A stretch of DNA of 32,858 nucleotides from Microcaldota archaeon (GCA_030040595.1 JASHTL010000064.1:1-32858); one strand, 5' to 3'; positions 17,893 through 26,914 are shown, counted from the first letter of the stretch. Notes: generated by a model not told the origin, from the sequence alone. Made by a program: numbers and translations.

Positions 17893-18042
17893 GATTATAT
17901 GTCAGCATACAGATATATAAACATTTCTGTTTACTTAGTCGATTACACAAATACCAGATGGGCTCGGTTATGGAAGATCTTCAAGTAATGGTTGTACTTT
18001 CACAATCGATAACTGGACATTCTATATATTTTTTGCAGGTGC

Positions 18043-18954
18043 TTACCTTTGCATATACGTGTCCACTTCAGAACGAACAGGTAAAGAAGAAGACGCTCCT
18101 AAACGCTGGACACTTAGTGCCGCAGCTTTATTGGCAAAGCTGAGTGCATCATTCAACGATTTTTGTTCTGACAATGCAACTGCAAAAGCCCCAGCAAAGC
18201 AATCACCTGCAGCAGTAGTATCAATTGCATTTACTTTAATCCCTTCCACTCTGACTTCTCCATGCTGATTAATACAGAGCGCACCTTTTGCACCCAAAGT
18301 AACAATTATTGTCTGGTCTTTCCTAGCTTTTACTTTATTTGCATAGTTTTTAATGGTCTCTATGTCCTCAGTAACTGTTTTGTTTGCAAAGAAGGCAACC
18401 TCATGCTCATTTACTATTAAATAATCTGCAAGGATAAGGAGCTCTTTAGAGCATTTCGCAGCTGGTGCTGGGTTAAGTATCGTCTTAGCGCCTGCGATCT
18501 TGGCTCTTTTGAAGAGTGATAGTATTGTTTCTTGTGGTATCTCGAATTGTGATAAGAGAATGTCAGAGCTGCCCAGCTTTATTGAAGATACATCATCAGC
18601 AGATACTTTGGCATTGCTTCCAAGGACTACCACTATTGAGTTTTGCGAATCTTTATCAACACATATAATAGCCGTGCCAGTTGGTGTGCCCTTTGTAAAT
18701 CTTATCCCATCGACCTTCATCTTTTCCTTTTTCAAGACTTCATATATTGACCTTCCAAAATCATCTTCTCCCACCCTGCCTATGAATTCTACGTTACCAT
18801 TAAGTCTGCTTGCCGCAATTGCCTGGTTAGAACCCTTACCACCAAGTATAAAATGAAGACTATCCCCCAGTACTGTTTCACCCGGTTTTGGCATTTTATC
18901 TGTTCTAGTGACAACATCCATGTTAATGCTGCCAACAACGACTATCTTCCCCAT
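18043..18954 (-). CDS. Ribokinase/PfkB family carbohydrate kinase
   Basis: VVGSINMDVVTRTDKMPKPGETVLGDSLHFILGGKGSNQAIAASRL and DTTAAGDCFAGAFAVAL. Confidence 0.93.
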   Translation of the reverse strand: MGKIVVVGSINMDVVTRTDKMPKPGETVLGDSLHFILGGKGSNQAIAASRLNGNVEFIGRVGEDDFGRSIYEVLKKEKMKVDGIRFTKGTPTGTAIICVDKDSQNSIVVVLGSNAKVSADDVSSIKLGSSDILLSQFEIPQETILSLFKRAKIAGAKTILNPAPAAKCSKELLILADYLIVNEHEVAFFANKTVTEDIETIKNYANKVKARKDQTIIVTLGAKGALCINQHGEVRVEGIKVNAIDTTAAGDCFAGAFAVALSEQKSLNDALSFANKAAALSVQRLGASSSLPVRSEVDTYMQR

Positions 18955-19103
18955 TTATTTGCCTCGATACCTTACTTATGATTGTTAATAATTAAGATAC
19001 TATCTTACTCTGGACAGATCGACGCAGGATTCCCATACCATGTATCATAAGCTTTATATCATTTTCAGGGGTCCACTGCGCCAGTCCACAAAGGAAACGT
19101 AAT

Positions 19104-19177
19104 TGGACTCGGCGGGATTCGAACCCGCGACCTCGCCGTTGCGAACGGCGCGCAAACTACCGCTGTGCTACGAGCCC
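19104..19177 (-). tRNA. tRNA-Ala, anticodon CGC, no intron
   Basis: RC: GGGCTCGTAGCACAGCGGTAGTTTGCGCGCCGTTCGCAACGGCGAGGTCGCGGGTTCGAATCCCGCCGAGTCCA; 7-bp acceptor stem with G3:U70, anticodon arm CGCCG-TTCGCAA-CGGCG, T-arm GCGGG-TTCGAAT-CCCGC. Confidence 0.95.
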
Positions 19178-20178
19178 TTTGGTAATAGTCTACCTGTCTT
19201 TATCCATTGGCCATACCTTTCTTTTATCAAAGGATGCGATGTACCTATATTGTACATCCATCTTCTTATATTCCTATTACCACGCAAAACTACGTCTCCC
19301 GAGTCTCGTTTATTTTGCCAATGAACATATGCTGGGAAATCTAAATTGTTTAGTAATTCTCCCATATCATAAAGGAACGACTTACTCCCACTAGATATTT
19401 TAAGTTCTAGATATTTGTAATCCTCGTCTTTTCTCGCGTATAGACAACCATCTGTATCAAGCAAACCACGCAACACTGACGCTTTAACATCTATTGGACT
19501 ATTGAATATCTGCTCTGTTATTCTCAATTTATTCTTCTTTTCACCTATGGGCATACCTAATGAATTAAAATAATCGAATATTAGTCTACTTTTTATCGGA
19601 ATGCCTATTACGTGTTCACTTGATCGTTTATAATAGTAACCCGATAAATTAAACCTCCTCTGTAAAATTGGTATTACATAATCTAGATAATAATGTAAAT
19701 CGTCGGTCATATTCCCAGTAAATAAGGTCTGATAGCACCAACGGTTTTCGTATGTAGAGAAAAATTTTGACAAGCATCCATCTCCCATGCAAATGCCTAC
19801 CAACTCCCATATTTGCGGATCCACCTGCGGTAAGTCCACTGTATGTCTAAAACTTCTAACGAATGCCATTCTTGAGTTTATCTGATTTTTATATTTCCTA
19901 TAAGATTCTAGACCTCCGAGGCGGTTTCCCCAATTGGAAGGATAGGTTTCTATGCCCTTTGAAACTTTTCTTTTAATATCTGGCGAAGATATGTCCAGAA
20001 GTTCATTAAAAACCTCTTCAGGTATAAGTCTAGTACCAGAACACCAATTCTTAACTGCAGAATAACCGTACCCTAATTTTTTACTTAGGTCTATTATAGA
20101 AATTTGATTATCTTGCAGAATATTGTCAAATAAGAGTGCTCGTGATTCATCATTAAGTCTTATTCTATCCCCACCCAT
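19168..20178 (-). CDS. Free-standing LAGLIDADG-type homing endonuclease-like protein with N-terminal HTH
   Basis: Two LAGLIDADG-type motifs: WELVGICMGDGCL and VLRGLLDTDGCLY; N-terminal HTH 'ISIIDLSKKLGYGYSAVKNWCSGTRLIP'; stop TAG overlaps tRNA positions 8-10. Confidence 0.88.
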   Translation of the reverse strand: MGGDRIRLNDESRALLFDNILQDNQISIIDLSKKLGYGYSAVKNWCSGTRLIPEEVFNELLDISSPDIKRKVSKGIETYPSNWGNRLGGLESYRKYKNQINSRMAFVRSFRHTVDLPQVDPQIWELVGICMGDGCLSKFFSTYENRWCYQTLFTGNMTDDLHYYLDYVIPILQRRFNLSGYYYKRSSEHVIGIPIKSRLIFDYFNSLGMPIGEKKNKLRITEQIFNSPIDVKASVLRGLLDTDGCLYARKDEDYKYLELKISSGSKSFLYDMGELLNNLDFPAYVHWQNKRDSGDVVLRGNRNIRRWMYNIGTSHPLIKERYGQWIKTGRLLPKGS

Positions 20179-20289
20179 TCAGATCCGATTATAATAAAAA
20201 CCTCAGATTATTTATACCATTGGACAGCGTGGCTGACAAAGATATCAAGCGTTATAAGCTTTACATTGGGAAGTAATATCGGTGCGCCA

Positions 20290-20622
20290 ATGGCAGTGCA
20301 ATATCTGGGGTACATACTGATCGGGCTGGGCATAGCGATAATACTGCTTGCCCTGGTCCTCGGATACGGGGTCTACATAAGCGCGAGCGGAAACATCAAC
20401 AGCGCTGCGCTTGCCAGTCCAAGCAGAAACAGCACGATCAACGGCTCAGTGAGCACGCTCGCCAGCAACCTTCAGAATACCGCTACCGTAGGAACGTACA
20501 CTGCAATAGAGATAGCAGTGCTCTTCCTGATAGCATCGATAGGGTACAAGCTTTCGTACCTCGGGCTGCAGATGAACGGCAGGCAGAGCACGCCGGGCAA
20601 GCAGGCCAAAATGAACGATTGA
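20290..20622 (+). CDS. Small membrane protein with two TM helices
   Basis: ATG 20290 MAVQYLGYILIGLGIAIILLALVLGYGVYI...; second TM IEIAVLFLIASIGYKLSYLG. Confidence 0.7.
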   Translation: MAVQYLGYILIGLGIAIILLALVLGYGVYISASGNINSAALASPSRNSTINGSVSTLASNLQNTATVGTYTAIEIAVLFLIASIGYKLSYLGLQMNGRQSTPGKQAKMND

Positions 20623-20643
20623 TTCGGGAAACAGGTTGAGAAC

Positions 20644-22023
20644 ATGGAAGTCAGGAAGATAAGAAAGGCTGAGCAGGTATTCGCGCGTGCGCTCTCCGAG
20701 GTAAAGCCAAGTGCCGTAGAGACTAACGCAACCATAGCGAGCATAAACACGGTAATGCACAGGCTCGGCAAGATCGTCGACAACGGCGTAGAGCTCAAGG
20801 TCGTCGGCTCCATAGCCAGGGGCACAAACCTCAAAGGCGATTCCGATGTGGACATATTCGTACTGTTCCACAAGAAAACCGACACGAAGGAGCTTGTGAA
20901 GAAGGGCCTGGCATACGGAAAAATCCTTGCAAGCGGCAAGCGCGACAGGTATGAGATAAAGTACGCGGAACATCCGTACATAAGGATCTACCTTGACGAG
21001 CTCGCGGTCAGGATAGACCTGGTGCCGGCGCTGAAGATAGACAGCATAGAGGAGATGGGCACCACAGTGGACAGGACGCCGATGCATGCTGATTTCATAA
21101 ACTCCAACCTAAGCGAGAAGCAGAGGGACGAGGCGCGCGTGCTCAAGTACCTGCTCAAGGAACACAACATATACGGTGCGGAGGTAAAGGTTGGCGGATT
21201 CCCCGGATACCTGTGCGAGATACTGATATACCAGTTCGGTTCGCTGCTCAGGCTTCTAGATAACGCGGCAATGTTCAGCCTTCCCGTCATACTCGACCCG
21301 AAAACGAAGAACAAGCTCAGCGACAAGTCCATTGCAAAGAGGTTCAGCTCCGATTTCGTGGTAATAGACCCTGTCGATCCTGACAGGAATGTCGCAGCCG
21401 GCGTATCTCAGGAATCGCTGGCGAGATTCGTGCTCCTGGCACGCCGCTTCGTCGCAGATCCGAGCATGAAATGCTTCTACGGGCAAGGTTTCTCCGACAC
21501 GTCTGCTAGGAACATGGTCGGCAGGTTCGTGAAAAGCTCCGGCCTGTCAGTGTATCTACTCTCCGCAAAGGTCCCTGATAAGAGCGAGGATGTGGTCTGG
21601 CCGCAGCTAAGGAAGGTTGCAAACATGGTTGCGGAACTGGCCTCGCGCTACGATTACGAAATCTACCTTACAATACCATGGATAGCGAACGGGTCAGGAA
21701 ACGTACTCTTTATAATGCCCGACTCAAGGGTCAGGGCCCGCATGCTTAAAGGCCCCGATGTCTTCATGCGCGACGCATCTAACAATTTCATAAAGACGCA
21801 CAAGGCCGCAATGGGCACGATTATCAGGGGATCATCCATCTACACCATAGAGAGGAACAGGTACCAGAGCATGGAGGACTTCCTGAGAGGAGTGCTCAAG
21901 AACGGAACGGTGGTAAGGCACAAGGACATAAATCTCAAGTCCGCTAAGCTCTACATCAATAAGATACCAAAGGAGCTCTCGGAGAGCGCCTATTCCGAGA
22001 TACTTAAGCGGATAACCCTGTAG
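20644..22023 (+). CDS. cca: CCA-adding enzyme (tRNA nucleotidyltransferase), archaeal class I
   Basis: VVGSIARGTNLKGDSDVDIFVLF nucleotidyltransferase motif; EIKYAEHPYIR; GGFPGYLCEILI. Confidence 0.96.
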   Translation: MEVRKIRKAEQVFARALSEVKPSAVETNATIASINTVMHRLGKIVDNGVELKVVGSIARGTNLKGDSDVDIFVLFHKKTDTKELVKKGLAYGKILASGKRDRYEIKYAEHPYIRIYLDELAVRIDLVPALKIDSIEEMGTTVDRTPMHADFINSNLSEKQRDEARVLKYLLKEHNIYGAEVKVGGFPGYLCEILIYQFGSLLRLLDNAAMFSLPVILDPKTKNKLSDKSIAKRFSSDFVVIDPVDPDRNVAAGVSQESLARFVLLARRFVADPSMKCFYGQGFSDTSARNMVGRFVKSSGLSVYLLSAKVPDKSEDVVWPQLRKVANMVAELASRYDYEIYLTIPWIANGSGNVLFIMPDSRVRARMLKGPDVFMRDASNNFIKTHKAAMGTIIRGSSIYTIERNRYQSMEDFLRGVLKNGTVVRHKDINLKSAKLYINKIPKELSESAYSEILKRITL

Positions 22024-22041
22024 GCAGAATCGGTTGTTGGC

Positions 22042-22848
22042 ATGGGATTCCTGGACGGAGTGGCTGGAAGGCTCAAGAAGTTCAGCGATGGCAGGATCGA
22101 AGGCAGGGTCGAGAGGATAACAAGGGAGACCGAGAGGATCGAATCGCAGTTCAGGGCCGAGGCAAAGAAATTCGGCATTGAGATATACAGGACGGCATCG
22201 AGGAACTACTACGAGATACTGGGGATAAGGTACACCAACGACCAGAAGCAGATCAGGGACGCGTATCTGAGGCTGATAAAGAGGTACCACCCCGACGTGA
22301 GCAGCGACGTCTCGGCCAAGGAAAGGTCCGAGGAGATTAACGAGGCGTACGGCGTGCTCAAGGACAGGTCGAAGAAACTCGATTATGACACCGCCTTCTC
22401 CAAGGGCACGAACCGGCTTGGCGCCGGAGCAAGCAGGGCCATGTCCGACGCGCTGCTCAAGAGGTACATGGAAATGCGCGAGAAGGAGTTCAACGAGTTC
22501 AGGGAAAGGATCTCCACGCCACAGTATAAGGATGCGATAAAATCTGCAATAGAGGATGTTACCGACTGGAAAAAGAGATTCAAGAAGTCGGAGAGCTACG
22601 TCTTCGGCCCGATTCTTGACCAGGCCAGGTCGATCCGGAAGCTAGGAAGGGTAAACAGTTCCATATTGAAGAGCAAATACGGATCCAGGTATTACGAGAA
22701 ACTGAGCAGGAACGCAAGGACTCTTGCGATGCTCTCCGAATCCGCATCAGAGATAGAGAAGGGAATAGCGGCTGTCGCTGCAAGCACAAGGTCGAAAATC
22801 GGAGAAGATGAGGAAAAGATAGCGCGCAGGCTGCGCGCATCGGTGTAA
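22042..22848 (+). CDS. J-domain protein with charged helical N- and C-terminal extensions
   Basis: NYYEILGIRYTNDQKQIRDAYLRLIKRYHPDVSSDVSAKERSEEINEAYGVLKDRSKKLDYD contains HPD motif. Confidence 0.9.
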   Translation: MGFLDGVAGRLKKFSDGRIEGRVERITRETERIESQFRAEAKKFGIEIYRTASRNYYEILGIRYTNDQKQIRDAYLRLIKRYHPDVSSDVSAKERSEEINEAYGVLKDRSKKLDYDTAFSKGTNRLGAGASRAMSDALLKRYMEMREKEFNEFRERISTPQYKDAIKSAIEDVTDWKKRFKKSESYVFGPILDQARSIRKLGRVNSSILKSKYGSRYYEKLSRNARTLAMLSESASEIEKGIAAVAASTRSKIGEDEEKIARRLRASV

Positions 22849-22850
22849 GC

Positions 22851-23474
22851 ATGAGACTCATATTGATAAGGCACGGGCGGACGCATTCGAATGCGAAGAG
22901 CATAGTTCAGGGCGACCTTGACAGCCTGAACAGGGAGGGCATATCGCAGGCAAGGCGCGCTGCCAAACGCCTCAGGAAAGAGGAAATAGACGTCATATTC
23001 TCGAGCGACATGAAGAGGGCAAGGCAGACAACCAGGGAGATAGTCAAGTTCCATGACGTTCCTGTATACTACGTCAAGGACATAAGGGAGAGGAACTCAG
23101 GAGCACTAAGAGGAAAACCGCTCGAGCGTATGCTTGAAGAGATGCGCAGGAGCGGAGTGCCTGCGCACAAATACGCGCCGAAGAACGGAGAGAGCATAGC
23201 CCAGGTGCGGAAGAGGGCCATCAAGTTCATCAGGAAGCTCCATGGCAGGTATAGGGACAAGACCGTGCTGCTTGTAACGCACGGACATGTCATAAGGGGA
23301 ATAGCCTCGTTCTATCTGGGGCTCCCGCTGGAGAGGCTTGTTGACGTGCCTGTGAAGAACACCGGAGTAATGATAATACGCTTTGAGGGAAAGAAGGCAC
23401 GGAAGGTGAAGGACGAGATGTTCCTCTGGAAATTGGAAAGATCAAGGCGCGCTGCCAAGCATGCCGGCAACTAG
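22851..23474 (+). CDS. Histidine phosphatase (phosphoglycerate mutase-like) family protein
   Basis: LILIRHGRTHSNAKSIVQGDLDSLNREGISQAR; VLLVTHGHVIRGI. Confidence 0.93.
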   Translation: MRLILIRHGRTHSNAKSIVQGDLDSLNREGISQARRAAKRLRKEEIDVIFSSDMKRARQTTREIVKFHDVPVYYVKDIRERNSGALRGKPLERMLEEMRRSGVPAHKYAPKNGESIAQVRKRAIKFIRKLHGRYRDKTVLLVTHGHVIRGIASFYLGLPLERLVDVPVKNTGVMIIRFEGKKARKVKDEMFLWKLERSRRAAKHAGN

Positions 23475-24260
23475 CATGCCCTTTGCAGTAAGCCTGACAT
23501 GCCTGCTTTTCAGCACAGAGCCAACGCCCCTCTCCTCGACCAGCGAGAGTCTGGCGAGATCCTTCACCTGCTCCTCTATAAGCCCCTGGGTCCTGTGCAC
23601 AGGGCTCTTCTCCATTATCCTCCTTGCAAGATCCTGCACCTTGCTCTCGCCGGATTTTGCCAGGTCAACAAGTATCTGCTCCATGTAGCCCCTGTCGCCT
23701 ATGAACGCCACAACGGTTCCGTCGCCAAGCTGGACCGCCTTTGGCATCGCGTCGTTTATCCTCCAGACATTGAACCTGTTGATCAGCGACGCATACGATC
23801 CTGTCTTTGACTTCTCGCGCTCCGCGTCTGCAGCATGCTTCTCGCAAAGGTAGACGCTCTTGCCCTCGCTCAGCCTTATGAATATTTCCGCGGGCTCATA
23901 ACGCGCCTCCTCGTTGTAGCAGATGTCGCAGCAGAAGATCGCGGTCATAACATCCTGCTTTACCCCTGCCTTTATCTCCTTCATCCTGTACTGCTGTATG
24001 CCGGTGACCTTGTAGAGGTAGCCGCACTCCCTGCATCTCGAGACTATGCTCCAGTTGGTTCCGTGCGAGTCCGCAGGGGAGACCATGACCTTGAATTGCG
24101 GAGTGGTGGGTGTCATCGCCTCAGTGCTGAAATCCGGCCTCTCCGCATAGAATGCATCCTGCTCCGTGTCCTTCAGGCAGACAGGGCATCTTCTTATGAC
24201 AAGTTCAAGGGGATGCAGCACCATCCTTTTCTTCGACGACAACAGGACCATGCTATGCAC
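23442..24260 (-). CDS. Zinc-ribbon protein with probable C-terminal winged helix
   Basis: CPVC, CREC and CCDIC/CEKH metal-binding pairs; C-terminal region LVEERGVGSVLKSRHVRLTAKGMLVAGML; convergent overlap with the upstream phosphatase. Confidence 0.7.
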   Translation of the reverse strand: MHSMVLLSSKKRMVLHPLELVIRRCPVCLKDTEQDAFYAERPDFSTEAMTPTTPQFKVMVSPADSHGTNWSIVSRCRECGYLYKVTGIQQYRMKEIKAGVKQDVMTAIFCCDICYNEEARYEPAEIFIRLSEGKSVYLCEKHAADAEREKSKTGSYASLINRFNVWRINDAMPKAVQLGDGTVVAFIGDRGYMEQILVDLAKSGESKVQDLARRIMEKSPVHRTQGLIEEQVKDLARLSLVEERGVGSVLKSRHVRLTAKGMLVAGMLGSAP

Positions 24261-25361
24261 CTAGGCATTGTTCCCTGTGACTACTATTACTGCGCTCTTG
24301 CCAACAAGCTCTCTCCTGCTTCTTTCGTACAGGTCCGCGAATCCTGCGAAACCTGCTGCCCCGCCTGGTTCCGCTCCGATTCGATTCCTGCCAAGCTTCT
24401 TTACGGCTGCGATTATGTCGGTGTCTTGCACGCGTATTGCGCTGCCTCTGCTCTCCCTGAGCGCCTTTATCGCCTCGAAACCGAAAGTGGGATAACCTAC
24501 CGCAATCGCGTCAGCAACTGTATGCGGCTCCACGTACCCGATCTTCCCCTTCCTATTATATGCCTTGACGAGCGGATCGCAGCCTGAGGACTGCACCGCT
24601 ATTATCCTTGGCAGCTTCTTTATCCATCCGAGCATCTGCCACTCCTTGAAGCCTTTCCAGAGCCCGGAGAGCAGGGTTGCGTTGCCGACTGGCAGGAAGA
24701 CCATGTCCGGAACCACGTATCCCGACTGCTCAATTATCTCATAGGCAACGGTCTTTTGCCCCTCTTTCCTGAAATGATAGTCGCCGCAGACGAATGCCGA
24801 TTCCGATACTGCGAATGACTCAGCCTTGCGCAGCGCCTCGTTGAAATCCTTGCTGACGCGGACCAGATCGGCCCCATACTTCCTTATCCTGGCCACCTTT
24901 GCCCGGTTTGCGTTTGCGCTTATGAAGATTGTAGCCTTTATGCCTGCTTCTTTCGCATAACGCGCAATGGACATGCCCATGTTGCCTGTGGATGCGCAGA
25001 CTACCCTGTCGTAGCCGAAGTCAACAGCCTTGGTTATCTCAAGCGCTGATCCGCGATCCTTGAACGACCTGGTTGGATTCTTCGTCTCAAGTTTGAACGA
25101 GAATCTGACACCATCGTATCTGGAGATGCGCTTCGAAACCAAGGGTGTGCCTCCTTCTCCCAGATCGACCCTGAAAGAGTCTGCTGGCAGGAAAGGCAGG
25201 TACTTTGCGTTGCTAGGCCTCTCTTTCCTGAAACCCTTGGGAAGCGAGAGCCTTGAATAGTCAAGCTCGACTTCGAGAATGGATCTGCAATTCCTGCATC
25301 TGAATGCAGTGCGATCGCGCGAATACCTGGAGCACCCTGCGCATTTCAGTCTATAGTCCAT
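24261..25361 (-). CDS. thrC: Threonine synthase (PLP-dependent fold II) with N-terminal zinc ribbon
   Basis: CAGCSRYSRDRTAFRCRNC; LETKNPTRSFKDRGSALEI (PLP Lys); VCASTGNMGMSIARYAKEAGI. Confidence 0.92.
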   Translation of the reverse strand: MDYRLKCAGCSRYSRDRTAFRCRNCRSILEVELDYSRLSLPKGFRKERPSNAKYLPFLPADSFRVDLGEGGTPLVSKRISRYDGVRFSFKLETKNPTRSFKDRGSALEITKAVDFGYDRVVCASTGNMGMSIARYAKEAGIKATIFISANANRAKVARIRKYGADLVRVSKDFNEALRKAESFAVSESAFVCGDYHFRKEGQKTVAYEIIEQSGYVVPDMVFLPVGNATLLSGLWKGFKEWQMLGWIKKLPRIIAVQSSGCDPLVKAYNRKGKIGYVEPHTVADAIAVGYPTFGFEAIKALRESRGSAIRVQDTDIIAAVKKLGRNRIGAEPGGAAGFAGFADLYERSRRELVGKSAVIVVTGNNA

Positions 25362-25432
25362 AAGATACAGAGTTTATTCTGATAGCAGGATTATATTTGT
25401 TGTTATGCCGCAACAGCAGATGCGCGAAGGCA

Positions 25433-26839
25433 TCACGTCTGTGTGCCGACAATTCCTGACACGCCGCTGACCGCAGAAGCTACGCTGCTCCCTATCCCCC
25501 CGCCCCCTATTCCAGTTCCTCCTATGCCTCCGCCTCCGCTACCGACATTTCCTCCATTCCCACCGCTCCCGCCACCAGTGTTCGCGCCTCCACTCGCGCC
25601 GCTTCCAATGCTTATGCCACCACCCCCACCTCCGATTCCACCTATGCCTGCAGCACCACCTCCAGATACTGCGGTTCCCACTGTTCCTCCTACGCCTCCT
25701 GTATAGTTACCTGCGCCTGTCGCCCTGCCAGTGCCAACTATCGGGTTGCCTGCACCCACATTCCCGGTAAAGTTGGTTACTATAAGCAGATTATTCCTGT
25801 ACCGCGAGACCATGTTTCCTCTTGGAAAGGTCTCGTTTGCCAGGAGAGAACCTGTTGTTGTGTTAATGCCTATTGTTGCGTTTTCATATTCTGTCAGGTT
25901 TCTTACCATATACCCGTTAAGGTTCATGTCAAAGTGCGAAGTAGCACCTATCCTGCCCTGGTGCTGCACTGATATGATGTTCCTGTTTGTCACTGCGATA
26001 GTCGCGTTGCTTGAATAAGTGGCAGTGATAGACGGAAGCATTACCACTGCTCCCGTTCCGGTTATGTGGAGCGACTTCTCCAGGTTGACGTCCAGGTTCA
26101 CCCAGTTGGTTGTCGCATTTGACACGTTGAATGTGGTGTTGAGCGAGATTATGTATCCCGGAAGCAGCACGCTCTGGTTCATGCCGTTGATCCTGGCCGA
26201 TACATTGCTGAGCCTAAGCGTAACATTGCCGTATTCGCCTGCAGGCAGTACCACGTTTGCTATCTCCTGCGAGATATTGTCCAGCGCCACCAGGTCAGCC
26301 CTGTCAGTGGTGAGCGGCAGCACGTACACATTCCCGGAAGACGCACTCGTGACGGAAATGCTGTTTATGCTTACGTATACGTCTGTAATGTTATAAGACT
26401 GAGGATCGTCTGACACGCTGAATACCGTGGTTCCGTTGCTGATAGGCGTTAGATTCGATGGAGAGGAGAATGCCGATATTGACGAGGTGCCGCTAACCGG
26501 GCTTGTATGGGCAGGGTGCCAGAATACCGTGAAGACCAGCAGGCCGACTACGGTCAACGAAACGAGGGCCGCCCAGATAAGCCTGTTGTCTGGCATTCCA
26601 GAACGCTGCTGTTCCTGCTTTTTGGTCTCTACCATAGCCATGTTAATTGAATAGTACTTCCATTTCTTCGAAGTGCTGAGGTTGGACTCCACTATCCTTC
26701 CAGATTCGAGAAGCTCATGAAGATGCTGGCTTACTGTTGACGGAGCCAGGCCAAGCTCTTGGCTAAGGTCTGTCAGGGTCCTGCTCTTCTTCTTTAGAGA
26801 TTCCAGTATCCTTGCCTTGGTCTCCCATGTTCGGCTCAT
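25433..26839 (-). CDS. N-terminal winged-helix HTH + TM + DUF4382-like extracellular domain + Gly-rich C-terminal tail
   Basis: HTH 'KARILESLKKKSRTLTDLSQELGLAPSTVSQHLHELLESGRIV'; TM 'LIWAALVSLTVVGLLVFTVFW'; DUF4382-like 'VFSVSDDPQSYNITDVYVSINSISVTS...'; Gly-rich tail. Confidence 0.82.
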   Translation of the reverse strand: MSRTWETKARILESLKKKSRTLTDLSQELGLAPSTVSQHLHELLESGRIVESNLSTSKKWKYYSINMAMVETKKQEQQRSGMPDNRLIWAALVSLTVVGLLVFTVFWHPAHTSPVSGTSSISAFSSPSNLTPISNGTTVFSVSDDPQSYNITDVYVSINSISVTSASSGNVYVLPLTTDRADLVALDNISQEIANVVLPAGEYGNVTLRLSNVSARINGMNQSVLLPGYIISLNTTFNVSNATTNWVNLDVNLEKSLHITGTGAVVMLPSITATYSSNATIAVTNRNIISVQHQGRIGATSHFDMNLNGYMVRNLTEYENATIGINTTTGSLLANETFPRGNMVSRYRNNLLIVTNFTGNVGAGNPIVGTGRATGAGNYTGGVGGTVGTAVSGGGAAGIGGIGGGGGGISIGSGASGGANTGGGSGGNGGNVGSGGGGIGGTGIGGGGIGSSVASAVSGVSGIVGTQT

Positions 26840-26884
26840 TTTACCCCCAGATACGATACGTTCATGATGGTATTAAAGGCTCCT

Positions 26885-26914
26885 CCATGTTTCGGTTTTT
26901 ATCTCTGAACATGG
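26885..26914. promoter_or_regulatory. Candidate operator, perfect 7-bp inverted repeat CCATGTT-N16-AACATGG
   Basis: CCATGTT 26885-26891 and AACATGG 26908-26914, upstream of the minus-strand HTH-TM gene. Confidence 0.35.

Noticed and set aside
20446-21087. 213-aa minus-strand ORF
   Set aside because: Antisense to cca; shadow ORF.
23835-24587. 250-aa plus-strand ORF
   Set aside because: Antisense to the zinc-ribbon protein and thrC, with no domain signal.
25501-25690. Possible CRISPR-like or minisatellite repeat
   Set aside because: Repetition follows Gly codons of a coding region without constant spacers; no CRISPR array or cas genes seen anywhere in the window.
25443-25706. Pro-rich plus-strand ORF (PPPPIPVPPMPPPP...)
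   Set aside because: Exact antisense of the Gly-rich tail of the HTH-TM-DUF4382 protein; GGN codons read as CCN.
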